Assembly: GCF_002368415.1 (NCBI RefSeq)
Contig: NZ_AP018290.1
Span: 3,733,614 to 3,797,613 of the forward strand
Direction: 5' to 3'
Length of the DNA: 64,000 bases
Source: Calothrix sp. NIES-4105
GTDB lineage: Bacteria > Cyanobacteriota > Cyanobacteriia > Cyanobacteriales > Nostocaceae
Part shown: positions 36,640-46,218 of the stretch, in pieces
How positions within the stretch are numbered: position 1 is the first letter of the stretch
Layout: the number at the start of each line of letters is the position of its first letter
Translations under genes and position numbers: made by a program
The notes under the pieces: generated by a model
What the model was told of the DNA's origin: nothing
Seen by the model: the letters and a program-made list of their open reading frames with translations, nothing else
The model's database searches: none

Positions 36640-38730
36640 ATGAAAGACCTCACTCGTTATCGAAATATCGGTATCTTCGCCCACGTAGATGCTGGTAAAA
36701 CCACCACAACAGAACGAATCCTGAAGCTGACAGGAAAAATCCACAAAATTGGTGAGGTGCATGAAGGTGCGGCAACAACCGACTTCATGGAACAGGAACA
36801 AGAGCGAGGCATTACGATTCAATCTGCTGCTACTACCTGTTTTTGGAACGAACACCAGTTCAATATTATTGATACCCCTGGACACGTTGACTTTACGATT
36901 GAAGTTTATCGTTCGCTCAAAGTGCTTGATGGTGGTATTGGTGTATTTTGTGCTAGTGGTGGTGTAGAACCTCAATCTGAAACCAACTGGCGCTATGCCA
37001 ATGACTCTAAGGTCGCGCGCGTCGTCTACATTAACAAACTAGACCGTATTGGCGCCGATTTTTACCGAGTTGTCAAGCAAATTAATGATGTCCTAGCGGC
37101 TAAACCGTTGGTAATGGTGCTACCCATTGGTCGGGAGAATGATTTTGTTGGTGTGGTAGATTTGCTAACCCGTAAAGCTTGGATATGGGATGATTCCGGC
37201 GACCCAATGAACTATACCATCCAAGAAGTACCTGCCGACATGAAAGATGATGTCGAAATGTACCGCGAGCAGCTAATTGAGACAGCTGTTGAGCAAGACG
37301 ACGAATTGATGGAAAAATATTTAGAAGGCGAAGAACTTTCCATCGAACAAATTAAGAGTTGTATCCGTAAGGGCACTATTAATCTTTCCTTCTTCCCCAC
37401 TTACTGCGGTTCCTCGTTTAAAAACAAGGGTGTGCAGTTAGTACTTGATGCTGTTGTTGATTACTTACCCAACCCAACAGAAGTAAAACCACAGCCAGAA
37501 GTTGATTTGGAAGGTAACGAAACTGGTCAATTTGCCATCGTTGATCCAAATAAACCATTGCGGGCACTGGCATTTAAAATTATGGATGACCGCTTCGGCG
37601 CCCTCACCTTTACCCGTCTTTACTCCGGTATATTAAGTAAAGGTGATACGATTCTTAACACCGCAACAGGTAAAACTGAGCGTATTAGCCGTCTCGTTGA
37701 GATGCACGCTAACGACCGTCAAGAAATCGAATCTGCTCAAGCTGGGGACATTGTAGCAATTGTAGGGATGAAAAACGTCCAAACCGGACATACCCTTTGT
37801 GACCCTAAAGTTCCAGCAACCTTAGAGCCAATGGTCTTCCCAGAACCGGTTATTTCTATCTCAGTGACACCTACAAAGAAAGGTACCTCCGAGAAAATGG
37901 GTGTTGCACTCGGTAAAATGGTACAAGAAGACCCATCGTTCCGCGTAGAAACTGACTCAGAAAGTGGCGAAACCATCATTAAAGGGATGGGTGAGTTACA
38001 CTTAGATATTAAAGTTGACATTCTCAGACGTACTCACGGGGTTGAGGTAGAAGTTGGTAAACCTCAAGTTGCTTACCGTGAGTCTGTTACCAAGCGCGTT
38101 GAAGATGGTTATGTCCACAAGAAACAATCTGGTGGTTCGGGTCAATACGCTAAAATCGATTACATTATTGAACCTGGTGAACCTGGTAGCGGTTTCCAAT
38201 TCGAGACAAAAGTAACTGGTGGTAGCGTACCTAGAGAATATTGGCCTGCAGTTCAAAAAGGTTTTGCAAGCAGTATTGATAAAGGTGTGCTGGCAGGATT
38301 CCCTTGCGTAGATTTGAAATTTACCCTGACCGATGGTGGTTTCCACCCTGTTGACTCATCAGCTATTGCTTTTGAAATTGCTGCTAAAGCTGCTTATCGT
38401 CAAACCTTACCCAAAGCTTCTCCTCAGTTGCTTGAACCCATTATGAAAGTCGATGTGTTTACACCCGAAGATTATATGGGTGATGCAATTGGTGACTTAA
38501 ACCGTCGTCGCGGTATCATTAAATCGCAAGAAACAGGCCCGACTGGCGCCCGCATTAAAGCGGATGTACCATTGAGCGAAATGTTTGGTTACATTGGCGA
38601 CTTACGTACCATGACTTCCGGTCGCGGTCAGTTCTCTATGGAATTTTCTCATTACGCACCATGTCCTGCAAACGTAGCAGAGACAGTAATTAAGGAAACC
38701 AAAGAACGCGAAGCTGCTGCCGCTAAATAG
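36640..38730 (+). CDS. elongation factor G paralogue
   Basis: 696 residues, full-length translational GTPase. G1 is [13 protein letters not shown] (about 14-26), switch region [11 protein letters not shown] (about 58), G3 DTPGHVDF (about 79), G4 NKLD (about 133), and domains II-V are complete through [20 protein letters not shown]. The start [20 protein letters not shown] and insert pattern resemble the second EF-G type known from gamma-proteobacteria and cyanobacteria rather than the str-operon fusA; no ribosomal protein or tuf genes lie nearby. An upstream region of several hundred bp with hairpins (CAGCCCTCGCTGG at 36549-36561) may be a structured leader. As cargo on an element lost from the heterocyst chromosome it is unexpected. 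Confidence 0.88.
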   Translation: MKDLTRYRNIGIFAHVDAGKTTTTERILKLTGKIHKIGEVHEGAATTDFMEQEQERGITIQSAATTCFWNEHQFNIIDTPGHVDFTIEVYRSLKVLDGGIGVFCASGGVEPQSETNWRYANDSKVARVVYINKLDRIGADFYRVVKQINDVLAAKPLVMVLPIGRENDFVGVVDLLTRKAWIWDDSGDPMNYTIQEVPADMKDDVEMYREQLIETAVEQDDELMEKYLEGEELSIEQIKSCIRKGTINLSFFPTYCGSSFKNKGVQLVLDAVVDYLPNPTEVKPQPEVDLEGNETGQFAIVDPNKPLRALAFKIMDDRFGALTFTRLYSGILSKGDTILNTATGKTERISRLVEMHANDRQEIESAQAGDIVAIVGMKNVQTGHTLCDPKVPATLEPMVFPEPVISISVTPTKKGTSEKMGVALGKMVQEDPSFRVETDSESGETIIKGMGELHLDIKVDILRRTHGVEVEVGKPQVAYRESVTKRVEDGYVHKKQSGGSGQYAKIDYIIEPGEPGSGFQFETKVTGGSVPREYWPAVQKGFASSIDKGVLAGFPCVDLKFTLTDGGFHPVDSSAIAFEIAAKAAYRQTLPKASPQLLEPIMKVDVFTPEDYMGDAIGDLNRRRGIIKSQETGPTGARIKADVPLSEMFGYIGDLRTMTSGRGQFSMEFSHYAPCPANVAETVIKETKEREAAAAK

Positions 38731-38800
38731 TATTAATTTTGATTGGGCGGGAATTTTTCGTCCCAATTGAATCGATTTTGGATTTACACATAAAATATTA

Positions 38801-38851
38801 GAAACCGGGTTTCTTAAAACGAAGATTTATCGTAGAAGCCCGGTTTTTATT
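38801..38851 (+). terminator. intrinsic terminator after the EF-G paralogue
   Basis: AAACCGGGTTTC pairs with GAAGCCCGGTTT (one G-T/G-C compensated position) around an AT-rich loop and is followed by a TTTATTT stretch. It lies 70 bp past the EF-G stop and ahead of the KAP gene. Confidence 0.7.
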
Positions 38852-38877
38852 TGTAAGTCTAGGCGCCATTATACCTT

Positions 38878-40629
38878 ATGACAGATACTCAAGATATATC
38901 TACAGATAGTTACTTAGTCGATCCAGAAAATGATTTGTTAGGTCATGCCAGCTTTGCTAAATATTTGGCAGACAGCATCTGCGAAATGTCCTTTCCAGAA
39001 GGCTTTATAATTGGAATTTATGGTTCTTGGAACTCAGGTAAATCTACACTCTTAAACTTTATAGCTCATTATCTTAATCAAAAGCCAGATGAGGAAAAAC
39101 CAATAATTGTTCCCTTTAATCCTTGGTTATTTTCTGGGCACCAGAATATTACAAGGCGCTTTTTTGAGCAATTACAAAACGTTTTAAGCCAAGAAAAAGC
39201 CGTGCCAAGAGGTATAAGAAAGGCAATAGCTGACTTTGCCGGAGTTCTTTCAGAAATTCCTCTACCTTATGCTCAAACTGGTAAGGCAATAGTAACATTA
39301 TTGGATGACAAAGAAAAGGAAGCTTCACAATTTAAAGAAGAAGTAGAAAAGACACTCGCCAAACAGAATAGACGCATAGTTATAACAGTTGATGATATTG
39401 ATAGATTGCCTGGTGAGGATGTCAAGCAGCTATTTCGGATTTTTAAAGCAATTCCGAATTTCTCCAACGTTGTCTATGTTCTAGTCTTTGATAAAGAAGC
39501 TGTAATGAAAACAATTGGAGAAACCGAAGAAACATCTCAAGAAGCATATTTAAAAAAAATTATTCAAGCTGAGTTTGAGTTACCGATTCCTACTAAAAAT
39601 CTACTCCGCAAGCTGCTTTCCAAAAAGCTCAATAATATATTTGCTGATATACCAAAAGAACAATTTAACCAATCGCGCTGGAGTAATATTTACTTCCAAG
39701 GAATAGACGACTTTATTAATAATATACCCGACATTAGTCGTTTGACTAACGCTTTAACAGTTACATATCCAGCAGTCAAAGGTGAAGTCAATCCAGTTGA
39801 TTTTATTGCTCTTGAGTGTTTGCGAATCTTTTGCCCAGCTATATATGAAATAATCTACCAAAATCCTCGTGCTTTTGCAGGTGAAGTCAACACTTCTACA
39901 GACGAATTGAGAAATTTAGTTAATACCTGGATTGCTCAACTGCCATCTGAGGACAAGCAACCTGTACAAAATCTCCTTATGCAGCTTTTTCCAAAAGTAA
40001 AATATGTTTGGAGTAATAGCTCTCCTACAGAGGAAGAGTCTGAATGGCAAAAGCAACTACGTATATGTAGTTTAGAAATATTTCCAATATACTTCCGTCT
40101 AACGTTGTCTGCATATGAATTATCTAATACTCAGATAAAAGCTATGCTTGCTTTGGCTAACGATGCAGAAAGGTTTAAAGAGCATCTAATAGAACTTGTT
40201 AAGCGAAAACATACTGAAGGCGCCGCACAAGCAAGCATATTTCTAGAACAGCTTGAAAGTTCTACCGTTCAATGCATTCCTGTAAATGCCATTCCCTCGG
40301 TTGTGGAGGCTTTGTATGATGCCAGCGAGGAGCTAGTGTTGAGTCAAGAAAATGAATCTAATGACATTTTCGATTTGGGAAATGAAGCTATAATTAGTCG
40401 TTATATCTCGCAATTGTTGCATCGAATTGAAGAATCTGAACGATTTGAAGTATTGAAAAAAGCAATTAGCTCAGGTAAAGGATTAGCAATAATTAATCAA
40501 CAAATAGCAACAGTAAAAGAACAGCTTTCTCAGGATAGTTCTGATGAGAACTTAAATGAGGAAAGCCTTATAGGCGCACAACACCTCGAAGAACTCGAAC
40601 AAATCAATCCTCCTAACCCCTCCCCGTAG
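38878..40629 (+). CDS. KAP-family P-loop NTPase
   Basis: 583 residues. Walker A is GIYGSWNSGKSTLLN (about residues 46-60), Walker B VITVDDIDRLP (about 164-174), with a following FRIFKAIPNFSNVVYVLVFD typical of KAP NTPases. The long C-terminal half is helical and unassigned. No membrane segment stands out, unlike KAP proteins that insert two helices in the P-loop domain. Family members occur on plasmids and in defence islands, some linked to phage exclusion; here it is the last gene before the right end of the element. It starts 148 bp after the EF-G paralogue, with a terminator between. Confidence 0.85.
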   Translation: MTDTQDISTDSYLVDPENDLLGHASFAKYLADSICEMSFPEGFIIGIYGSWNSGKSTLLNFIAHYLNQKPDEEKPIIVPFNPWLFSGHQNITRRFFEQLQNVLSQEKAVPRGIRKAIADFAGVLSEIPLPYAQTGKAIVTLLDDKEKEASQFKEEVEKTLAKQNRRIVITVDDIDRLPGEDVKQLFRIFKAIPNFSNVVYVLVFDKEAVMKTIGETEETSQEAYLKKIIQAEFELPIPTKNLLRKLLSKKLNNIFADIPKEQFNQSRWSNIYFQGIDDFINNIPDISRLTNALTVTYPAVKGEVNPVDFIALECLRIFCPAIYEIIYQNPRAFAGEVNTSTDELRNLVNTWIAQLPSEDKQPVQNLLMQLFPKVKYVWSNSSPTEEESEWQKQLRICSLEIFPIYFRLTLSAYELSNTQIKAMLALANDAERFKEHLIELVKRKHTEGAAQASIFLEQLESSTVQCIPVNAIPSVVEALYDASEELVLSQENESNDIFDLGNEAIISRYISQLLHRIEESERFEVLKKAISSGKGLAIINQQIATVKEQLSQDSSDENLNEESLIGAQHLEELEQINPPNPSP

Positions 40630-40634
40630 CGGGG

Positions 40635-40790
40635 ACTGTCGTATACACACATCTTTAATAACCCCTTCTTTTCCCCCCTTTGTGACCTTTGTGTTCAAAG
40701 TGGTTTATCTCTTTAAAGAACCACAAAGACACAAAGAACACAAAGAAAGAGAAGAAAGAGAAGAAAAAGAGACTTATGTGTACACGGTAG
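40635..40790. repeat. MITE-like inverted-repeat element, copy 2
   Basis: About 156 bp with ends ACTGTCGTATACACACAT on the left and, inverted, CTACCGTGTACACATAAG on the right. The interior CTTTGTGACCTTTGTGTTC and its inverted partner GAACACAAAG form a hairpin. Related to 35979-36205. The remaining bases up to the att site carry a G/C-rich CCCCTC/GAGGGG repeat (40861-40907). Confidence 0.6.
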
Positions 40791-40918
40791 GTTGCGGGGA
40801 GGGGAGTAAGATTTTTATGAACATATATAAACATACCCTGGCAATTAGCTTTTTCTAACTCCTTCTTCCCCCTCTCCGCTCGCGGGGAGGGGGCAAGGGG
40901 GAGGGGTTCGATTAAATT

Positions 40919-40941
40919 TGATAACCAACACATTAGAGAAC
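40919..40941. other. right recombination site (att) of the nifK element
   Basis: On plus: arm TGATAACCAACACATTA (40919-40935), GA, then GAAC (40938-40941) leading into nifK. The arm is the inverted counterpart of 10926-10942 (14 of 17 matches). On the nif strand nifK reads TTCCGTTC and then enters the element. Confidence 0.85.
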
Positions 40942-42220
40942 GGAAGTGCCACAAGTCTTTTTGAATCCAAACAGTGGCGCCTTGACCGAATGGGCTAGCT
41001 TTGAGCATTTCTTCCATTTCAGCCTTGAATTCTTGGTCACCGTTGTTGCACAAAATGTGAACAGGTTCGGCGCCCATTTCAAGCAAGAACGAAGTTACAC
41101 TGTAGATGAGGTCGGGGTCGCCGTAGATAGCGAACTTCTTACCGTGAATCCACGCATAAGAGTCAGTCATCGCGTCAACTAAACGACCACGTTCAACTTC
41201 TAACTCTTTAGGAATAGCTTTACCAGTTATTTCCGATATAGCCATCAAGAATTCGTCAGTACCCTTAACACCGAAAGGACGAAGAACTTTTGTATCTTGC
41301 TTCCAGTTTTTCTCGATGTACTCGCGAGTTTTCTGTGTGGTGTAGCGTTGTAGACAAACAGTAGCTTTCGCGTTGATAGTATCAGCTACATCTTCAATTT
41401 TTGTACCACCTGGGTACATTTGATATTCACCGTCGTTAGGTGCATCAAAGTAATCGCTGGTGTCGGAAACGATGGTATGCTCAACTCCCATTAAGCCAAG
41501 CATATGCTTAACTTCACGGTTGTTACCTACATAGGTATCAAAACCAGAGATAATGTTAACCTTACCGTTGCTTTCTGCCTTCTTCTTACCTTCTGTCAGG
41601 TTAACAAGAATACCCTTCATCATGTTATCGTAGCCAGTGGTGTGTGAACCAACGAAGCTAGGAGTATGAGCGAAAGGAATTGGTAAATCTTGGGGAACAG
41701 CACCTGCACCTTTAGCGTTGGTAATGAAGGCGCCTAAGTCGTCTCCAATAACTTCAGCCATACAGGTTGTGCAAACAGCAATCATTTTGGGCTTGTAAAG
41801 TTTGTAAGAAACTTCCAAACCTTCAATCATGTTGTTCAAACCACCGAATACTGCCGCGTCTTCAGTCATTGAAGAGGAAACAGCCGAGCAAGGTTCTTTG
41901 TAGTGACGGCTAAGGTGTGTACGGAAGTATGCCACACAACCTTGTGAACCTTGAACGAAAGGAAGAGTTCCTTCAATACCTAGTGCAGCGAACATGGCGC
42001 CTACTGGTTGGCAACCTTTAGCTGGGTTTACAGTCAATGCTTCACGAGCAAAGTTCTTTTCACGATATTCCCAACCTTTTGTCCACTCAGAAACACGTTG
42101 TACTTCTTCTGCTGGGTGGGCGCCTTCAAACTGTTCGTGCTTGTTCTTAAACAGCTTAGTGTATTCTTCTTGCTTGAATAGCTCTAAGTGGTCAACAATT
42201 CTTTCTGGATTCTGTGGCAT
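40938..42220 (-). CDS. nifK: nifK 5' portion (N-terminal ~427 codons of nitrogenase MoFe protein beta chain)
   Basis: Encodes NifK from its start MPQNPERIVDHLELFKQEEY to WHFRS. P-cluster cysteines are visible in NPAKGCQPVGAMF (about 70), QGSQGCVAYFR (about 95) and CTTCMAEVIGDD (about 153), with the conserved Ser/His contexts intact. The frame continues past the boundary into element DNA for about 94 meaningless codons (to 40655). The true 3' part is at 10666-10925 and the join at GTTC restores 513 codons. With NifD it forms the MoFe protein. Without excision the C-terminal 85 residues, which contribute to the tetramer interface, are missing. Confidence 0.96.
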
Positions 42221-42430
42221 TTCTTTATCTCTTTTGTAGCGTAATGGGTAGGGTGCGTGACTCTATTAACAAACCTAAAACGAAGCGAGTAATTTAGTCA
42301 CGCACCGGCGATTCGGAGCAAAGTTAGGAATTATGAGTTGTGCGGAGTAAGGGGAGTTAGGAGCTACAGATAAAGAAATTAACTTTAACTCTTAACTCCT
42401 CACTCCTAACTCTTAACTCTTAACTTTTGG
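42221..42430. repeat. nifD-nifK spacer with tandem heptamers
   Basis: Contains repeated TAACTCT/TAACTCC heptamers (42383-42426) preceded by inverted-sense copies (AGGAGTTA, 42356-42363), similar to spacers elsewhere in this operon. No gene. Confidence 0.6.
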
Positions 42431-43918
42431 TTAGGCAGCTTTAGCTGTAACTTCAGCTTTTTTCCAAGGAGTGTTAATTAATCCCCAGGTTGGGCTGTTG
42501 AGTGCTAAGTCCATGTCGCGCGCGAAGATTGCGAAACCGTCGTAACCGTGATAAGGACCGGAGTAATCCCAGGAGTGCATCTGGCGGAAAGGTAGCCCCA
42601 TTTTTTGGAAAACGTATTTCTCTTTAATACCAGAAGCAATTAAATCAGGTTTCTTGGCTTTTACAAACTCCTCAAATTCATAAGCCGTAACGTCATCATA
42701 AATGATGGTCGCGTTGTCAATGTAGTTAGTAGTACGTTTGTAATCATCGCTGTGTGCAAACTCGTAACCTGTACCAATTACCTTGATACCGATATCTTCA
42801 AATGCGGGAACAACGTGACGAGGACGTAGACCACCGACATAAAGCATTACGGTGTTGCCTTCGAGACGAGGGCGGTACTTCTGAAGAACAGCATCCATAA
42901 CTGGCTGATACTTAGCGATAACTTTCTCAGCATTAGCTTGAATTTTGTCATCGAACTTAGCAGCAATTTCACGAAGCGATGCAGCAATTTTGGTAGGACC
43001 AAAGAAATTAAATTCCATCCAAGGCAATCCGTATGATTCCTCTAAACTACGGCAGATGTAGTTCATTGAGCGGTAGCAGTGGATTAAAACTAACTTAGCA
43101 GCAGGTCCTTGGATAAGTTCGTTAATCGTACCGTCACCAGACCATTGTGCAACGACGCGCAATCCCATTTCTTCGAGTAACATGCGGCTAGCCCATGCGT
43201 CGCCACCTATGTTATAGTCACCTATTAATGCAACGTCGTAAGGACCTGGTTCAAAGTCAAGTGTGTTTTCTTTCTTAGCTTTGTCGAAGTGAGGGAATAC
43301 CCAGTCACGGATAGCGTCGTTAGCAATGTGGTGTCCTAAAGATTGCGAAACACCACGGAAACCTTCACAGCGTAAGGGGATAACAGGCTTACCGATTTCT
43401 TTCGAGGTCTTCTTAGCTACAGCTTCGATGTCATCCCCAATTAGACCGATAGGACATTCAGATTGAATCGAAATACCTTTGTTGAGGGGGAAGAGTTCTT
43501 CGATTTCGTGGATGATTTTGGTGAGTTTTTTGTCTCCACCAAATACGATGTCACGTTCTTGGAAGTCGGAGGTAAAGTGCATGGTACCGAAAGCATCGAC
43601 ACCTGTTTTACCAACATAGTAGTTACGACGACCAGACCATGACCAGTAACCACAACCTACGGGACCATGACTGATGTGAATCATGTCTTTGATTGGTCCC
43701 CATACAACCCCTTTGGAACCAGCGTAAGCACATCCACGCGCGGTCATTACACCAGGAACCGACTTAATGTTAGACTTAACGCCGCAATCAGATTTGCCTT
43801 CTTCGTGTACGTTGAGGTGTTTAGCGCGTTTTTTCTTAGATTTCTCAGGGTAAGCTTCGAGAACTTCCTCAATCAGCTTCTGATGTTCTTCTACAATATT
43901 CTTGTCAGGAGGAGTCAT
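42431..43918 (-). CDS. nifD: nitrogenase MoFe protein alpha chain
   Basis: 495 residues, intact. P-cluster cysteines in TARGCAYAG (about 67), [11 protein letters not shown] (about 93) and [12 protein letters not shown] (about 159). FeMo-co contacts in [12 protein letters not shown], and the cofactor histidine in [15 protein letters not shown] near residue 450. No interruption is seen, although this gene is the classic site of the XisA-dependent nifD element in related strains. Confidence 0.97.
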   Translation of the reverse strand: MTPPDKNIVEEHQKLIEEVLEAYPEKSKKKRAKHLNVHEEGKSDCGVKSNIKSVPGVMTARGCAYAGSKGVVWGPIKDMIHISHGPVGCGYWSWSGRRNYYVGKTGVDAFGTMHFTSDFQERDIVFGGDKKLTKIIHEIEELFPLNKGISIQSECPIGLIGDDIEAVAKKTSKEIGKPVIPLRCEGFRGVSQSLGHHIANDAIRDWVFPHFDKAKKENTLDFEPGPYDVALIGDYNIGGDAWASRMLLEEMGLRVVAQWSGDGTINELIQGPAAKLVLIHCYRSMNYICRSLEESYGLPWMEFNFFGPTKIAASLREIAAKFDDKIQANAEKVIAKYQPVMDAVLQKYRPRLEGNTVMLYVGGLRPRHVVPAFEDIGIKVIGTGYEFAHSDDYKRTTNYIDNATIIYDDVTAYEFEEFVKAKKPDLIASGIKEKYVFQKMGLPFRQMHSWDYSGPYHGYDGFAIFARDMDLALNSPTWGLINTPWKKAEVTAKAA

Positions 43919-44054
43919 ATCTTGCCTCAGTTAATTATAACGTTTGGATGTGGAGATAAGTGCGTCTTTCAGAGAGGGGGAAAAGGGGAAGGGGAAGGGA
44001 AGGGGTAATCTTCCTTAAATCTTCCTTACCTCCTTTTCTTTCCTACACTGTCAG

Positions 44055-44170
44055 TTATTTGGTAGCTTCAGCAGGTTTACCGATGATTTCTGCGTGCTTG
44101 GTATCGTCATCGAGAATACCGTATTCAATTAACAACGCTTCGAGGTCGTCCATTTCCATTGGAGTGGAAA
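44055..44170 (-). CDS. nifH: nifH 3' fragment (last ~38 codons of nitrogenase iron protein), rest absent
   Basis: Reads [37 protein letters not shown], stop: the C-terminal end of cyanobacterial NifH (normally about 295 residues). The gene is in the expected place, 137 bp upstream of nifD on the same strand. To its right the frame is LVF preceded closely by a stop, and the next 19.8 kb contain no other nifH sequence. So about 255 codons are missing from the window. Either the gene is interrupted by a second excisable element whose far end lies beyond 64000, or it was cut by rearrangement. The exact junction (about 44165-44180) cannot be fixed without the 5' part. Confidence 0.9.
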
Positions 44171-44338
44171 ATACAAGGTAATCCGATTAAATTATTTTAT
44201 AGAATAGACCAATTACTTCCTATAACCCTTATAGAACAACATGTTTGGGCAATGACTTAATTCTTCGCCAAGTCCTGCTCGCAACTTGTTCAGCTTCGCG
44301 GCTATCTTTCATAGTTTTTTAGTACTATAATTTGTGTG

Positions 44339-45253
44339 TTAATCATGAACGGGTGAAAAACGTAATTCTATGTCTCTTTTAGTTTCTTTATCATACAACA
44401 GGCTGAATGCTGCTTCGACTTCTGACTCATCGGCTTCCCTAGCTCCTTTCTCTGTTTGCTCTGTGTCTCTGTGGTAAAAATATTTACTCTCAAGACTTAT
44501 GACATAAACTATTAAACTGCCAAAATTTAAGCTGTAATTACTTGCTTCTACTGCTAAAGCTGCTGTATAGTCAGGAGCAAGAGTAATTTCTTTTAGTGAC
44601 CAACGGTTAGCTTCTTGCTCATCCCATGTAGTATTTAGTAAAGCTGCTGGCTCTCCGGGTTTAAAGGAAACATCAAATTCGTTTAAAGGCATACAAAGAC
44701 CCATACCTTTTGCTTTTATGTAAGCCTCTTTGCGCGTCCAACAATTAAAGAATGCCTCTTATTTTACAGAAGTAGGTAGTAAACGCCAAACAGCCTTTTC
44801 TGTTGGTGAAAAAAATCTTTCAGCAATTTCTTCATAGTCAAAATCGCTGTGAACGTATTCAATATCTACACCAATATCCCGATTTTGAGTCACTGCTATT
44901 AAGGCAAGTCCGTGTGAATGAGATAAATTAAAACTAATTGATTGATTTGTGTGACTATAGTGCAACGTTGGCTTACCATATTGATTATATGAAAATTTTA
45001 ATTCTTCAGGTTTTTTATCCAGGTAACGACTGAGAATTATCCTAAGTGTACCGCGCGCAACAATATATTTTGCACTATCCTTTTCAAAGCGAAAACGTGC
45101 AGCTAAAGAGCGTTCATCAGCACTCAGAAGTGCCTGTAACTTTTTGATAATGGAATCATCTGTATCAATATAAACACGCCAAATATGAACTTCCTGACTT
45201 GATAATTTTAACTTAAGTGGTGGTGACAACCAAGAATCAACTGCTTTGCTCAT
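44339..45253 (-). pseudogene. Sfp/HetI-type 4'-phosphopantetheinyl transferase with in-frame stop
   Basis: The N-terminal part (45253-44759, 164 codons) has RFRFEKDSAKYIVARG and the Mg-binding GVDIEYV motif. A TAA at 44759-44761 stops it. The same frame then continues with EAFFNCWTRKEAYIKAKGMG, the second half of the active site (WxRKEAxxKxxG). A single C-to-T change from CAA would explain the stop. PPTases attach the phosphopantetheine arm to carrier domains of NRPSs. As written, the enzyme lacks its WxxKE motif. Sequence beyond about 44500 (YHRDTEQTEK) is intergenic repeat read through, so the true end is earlier than 44339. Confidence 0.88.
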
Positions 45254-45265
45254 CAGTTAACTAAA

Positions 45266-45410
45266 ATTAATAACTATTTACAAGTTGGCGTCAGAATGGA
45301 TTCAGCTAAGGTTTTAAATAAAAGTTCTTGGGCTGAGTGTATCAAAAAGTGGTCGCCTGGAAACATCTGTAACGAGAAAGAAGCGTTTGTATGCTCAAGC
45401 CATGCTAAAA
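45266..45410 (-). repeat. duplicated thioesterase 3' end (copy next to the PPTase)
   Basis: 145 bp aligned without gaps to 46211-46355, 945 bp away in the same orientation, with 13 mismatches by my count. Read on the minus strand it gives LAWLEHTNASFSLQMFPGDH and FLIHSAQELLFKTLAESI to a TAG at 45274, then the PPTase start 21 bp later. This looks like the original thioesterase-PPTase joint. The ParDE-like module lies between the two copies. Confidence 0.9.
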
Positions 45411-45465
45411 ATTTTTTTTACCCAAATCATATTCCGGACGAGTCTATTTCTTCATAAATTTCTTG

Positions 45466-45777
45466 TTATTCGTCAAATTGGTGTGAAAAATTCATACTGC
45501 CGTGCAGGATTGCCACCACGTAAACCATCTGTTCTTCTATACGGTAGACAATTATATGTTTGCCTACATTATATGCTTTATACGTTTGCGGTATATCGGG
45601 TCTTTGATGCCCAAGCATAGGATTTTCAGTTATTTTCGCAAAACAACCCTTGATTAGGGCGGAATATTTCAACACTTGCTCTTTACCGTAAAAATCCCGT
45701 GTGTAACGCTGAATTTTCTTATAATCGCTCTTTGCCCGCTCAGATATATAGAGGGTGTAGGAATTTTCCTTATTCAT
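45466..45777 (-). CDS. ParE/RelE-superfamily toxin
   Basis: 103 residues with the ParE-type layout: YISERAKSDYKKIQRYTRD at the N-terminus, FAKITENPMLGHQRPDI in the middle and HIIVYRIEEQMVYVVAILHG at the C-terminus. Such toxins target gyrase (ParE) or mRNA (RelE); which one is not decided by sequence. Its start overlaps the antitoxin gene by 8 nt. It is inserted in the NRPS cluster between two copies of a thioesterase end. Confidence 0.85.
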   Translation of the reverse strand: MNKENSYTLYISERAKSDYKKIQRYTRDFYGKEQVLKYSALIKGCFAKITENPMLGHQRPDIPQTYKAYNVGKHIIVYRIEEQMVYVVAILHGSMNFSHQFDE

Positions 45778-46027
45778 CTGCCAGCACTTCTGAAGTCAAG
45801 CGGTCAATTAATTCTGGATTGTAAAGCTCAACACGTCCTGCCTGTATATCCGCTTCGCCCTCGGCAATGGTGGCGTGGAATAAGGCGATACGCTTGCTTT
45901 CGGCGTGAGTATTCATATGTTGACGCAACGCATCCTTTACAACTTCCGTGTAGGTGCTGTAAAGACCTGTATCAATCAATGTTTGAACATAGTAATCATA
46001 TGGATTACCCAAATCTAGACGGGGCAT
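45770..46027 (-). CDS. ParD-like antitoxin
   Basis: 85 residues from the ATG at 46027, preceded by GGAG at 7 nt. Ribbon-helix-helix start (DYYVQTLIDTGLYSTYTEVVKDALR) and acidic C-terminal tail typical of ParD-like proteins that bind DNA and neutralise the toxin gene downstream. An upstream ATG at 46081 is open but has no ribosome-binding site. Confidence 0.82.
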   Translation of the reverse strand: MPRLDLGNPYDYYVQTLIDTGLYSTYTEVVKDALRQHMNTHAESKRIALFHATIAEGEADIQAGRVELYNPELIDRLTSEVLADE

Positions 46028-46218
46028 AGTTTCCACTCCTTTGGCAGTAAACAGCACAATAATTATACCATTTACTGCCATAATATGCCTTCGCCAGCAA
46101 AAATAAAAATTATTTTATTAGCTTTCAAGAAACACATCCCATCGACAGCACAATGTAATTTAGAGCTTTACACTCTCTTCTTGCTATCAGAGCCTGTTGC
46201 ACAATCCATGATTAATAA

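Larger units (their letters stand above)
10922..40941. mobile_element. nifK element: 30-kb excisable DNA element carrying CRISPR-Cas
   Basis: Interrupts nifK and is bounded by 4-bp direct repeats GTTC (GAAC on plus) at 10922-10925 and 40938-40941; excision of 30,016 bp restores nifK. It carries its own XisF-type serine recombinase at the left end, pointing inward. Cargo: DUF433 antitoxin-like gene, CRISPR array 1, WYL regulator, complete type I cas operon, CRISPR array 2, MNT/HEPN pair, TPR-CHAT protein, small hypothetical genes, EF-G paralogue and KAP NTPase. Such elements in nifD, fdxN, hupL and, in some strains, other nif genes are known to be excised during heterocyst differentiation. No xisH or xisI homologue was recognised inside it. 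Confidence 0.92.

Noticed and set aside
40655-40937. Extended C-terminus of the nifK reading frame
   Set aside because: Past the GTTC site the frame reads element DNA, including repeat sequence. NifK identity ends exactly at the site and resumes at 10921.
44165-44186. GGATTAC next to the nifH break compared with the 11-bp XisA site of nifD elements
   Set aside because: Only seven bases match and no second copy is available, so it does not identify the recombination site.
44339-44500. C-terminal part of the PPTase frame (YFYHRDTEQTEKGAR and onward)
   Set aside because: Lies beyond the normal PPTase end and matches a widespread intergenic repeat of the cacagagacacagag type, so not counted as protein.
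46190-46205. Possible insertion-sequence terminus (GAGCCTGTTGCACAA)
   Set aside because: No transposase, inverted partner or target duplication was found near it.
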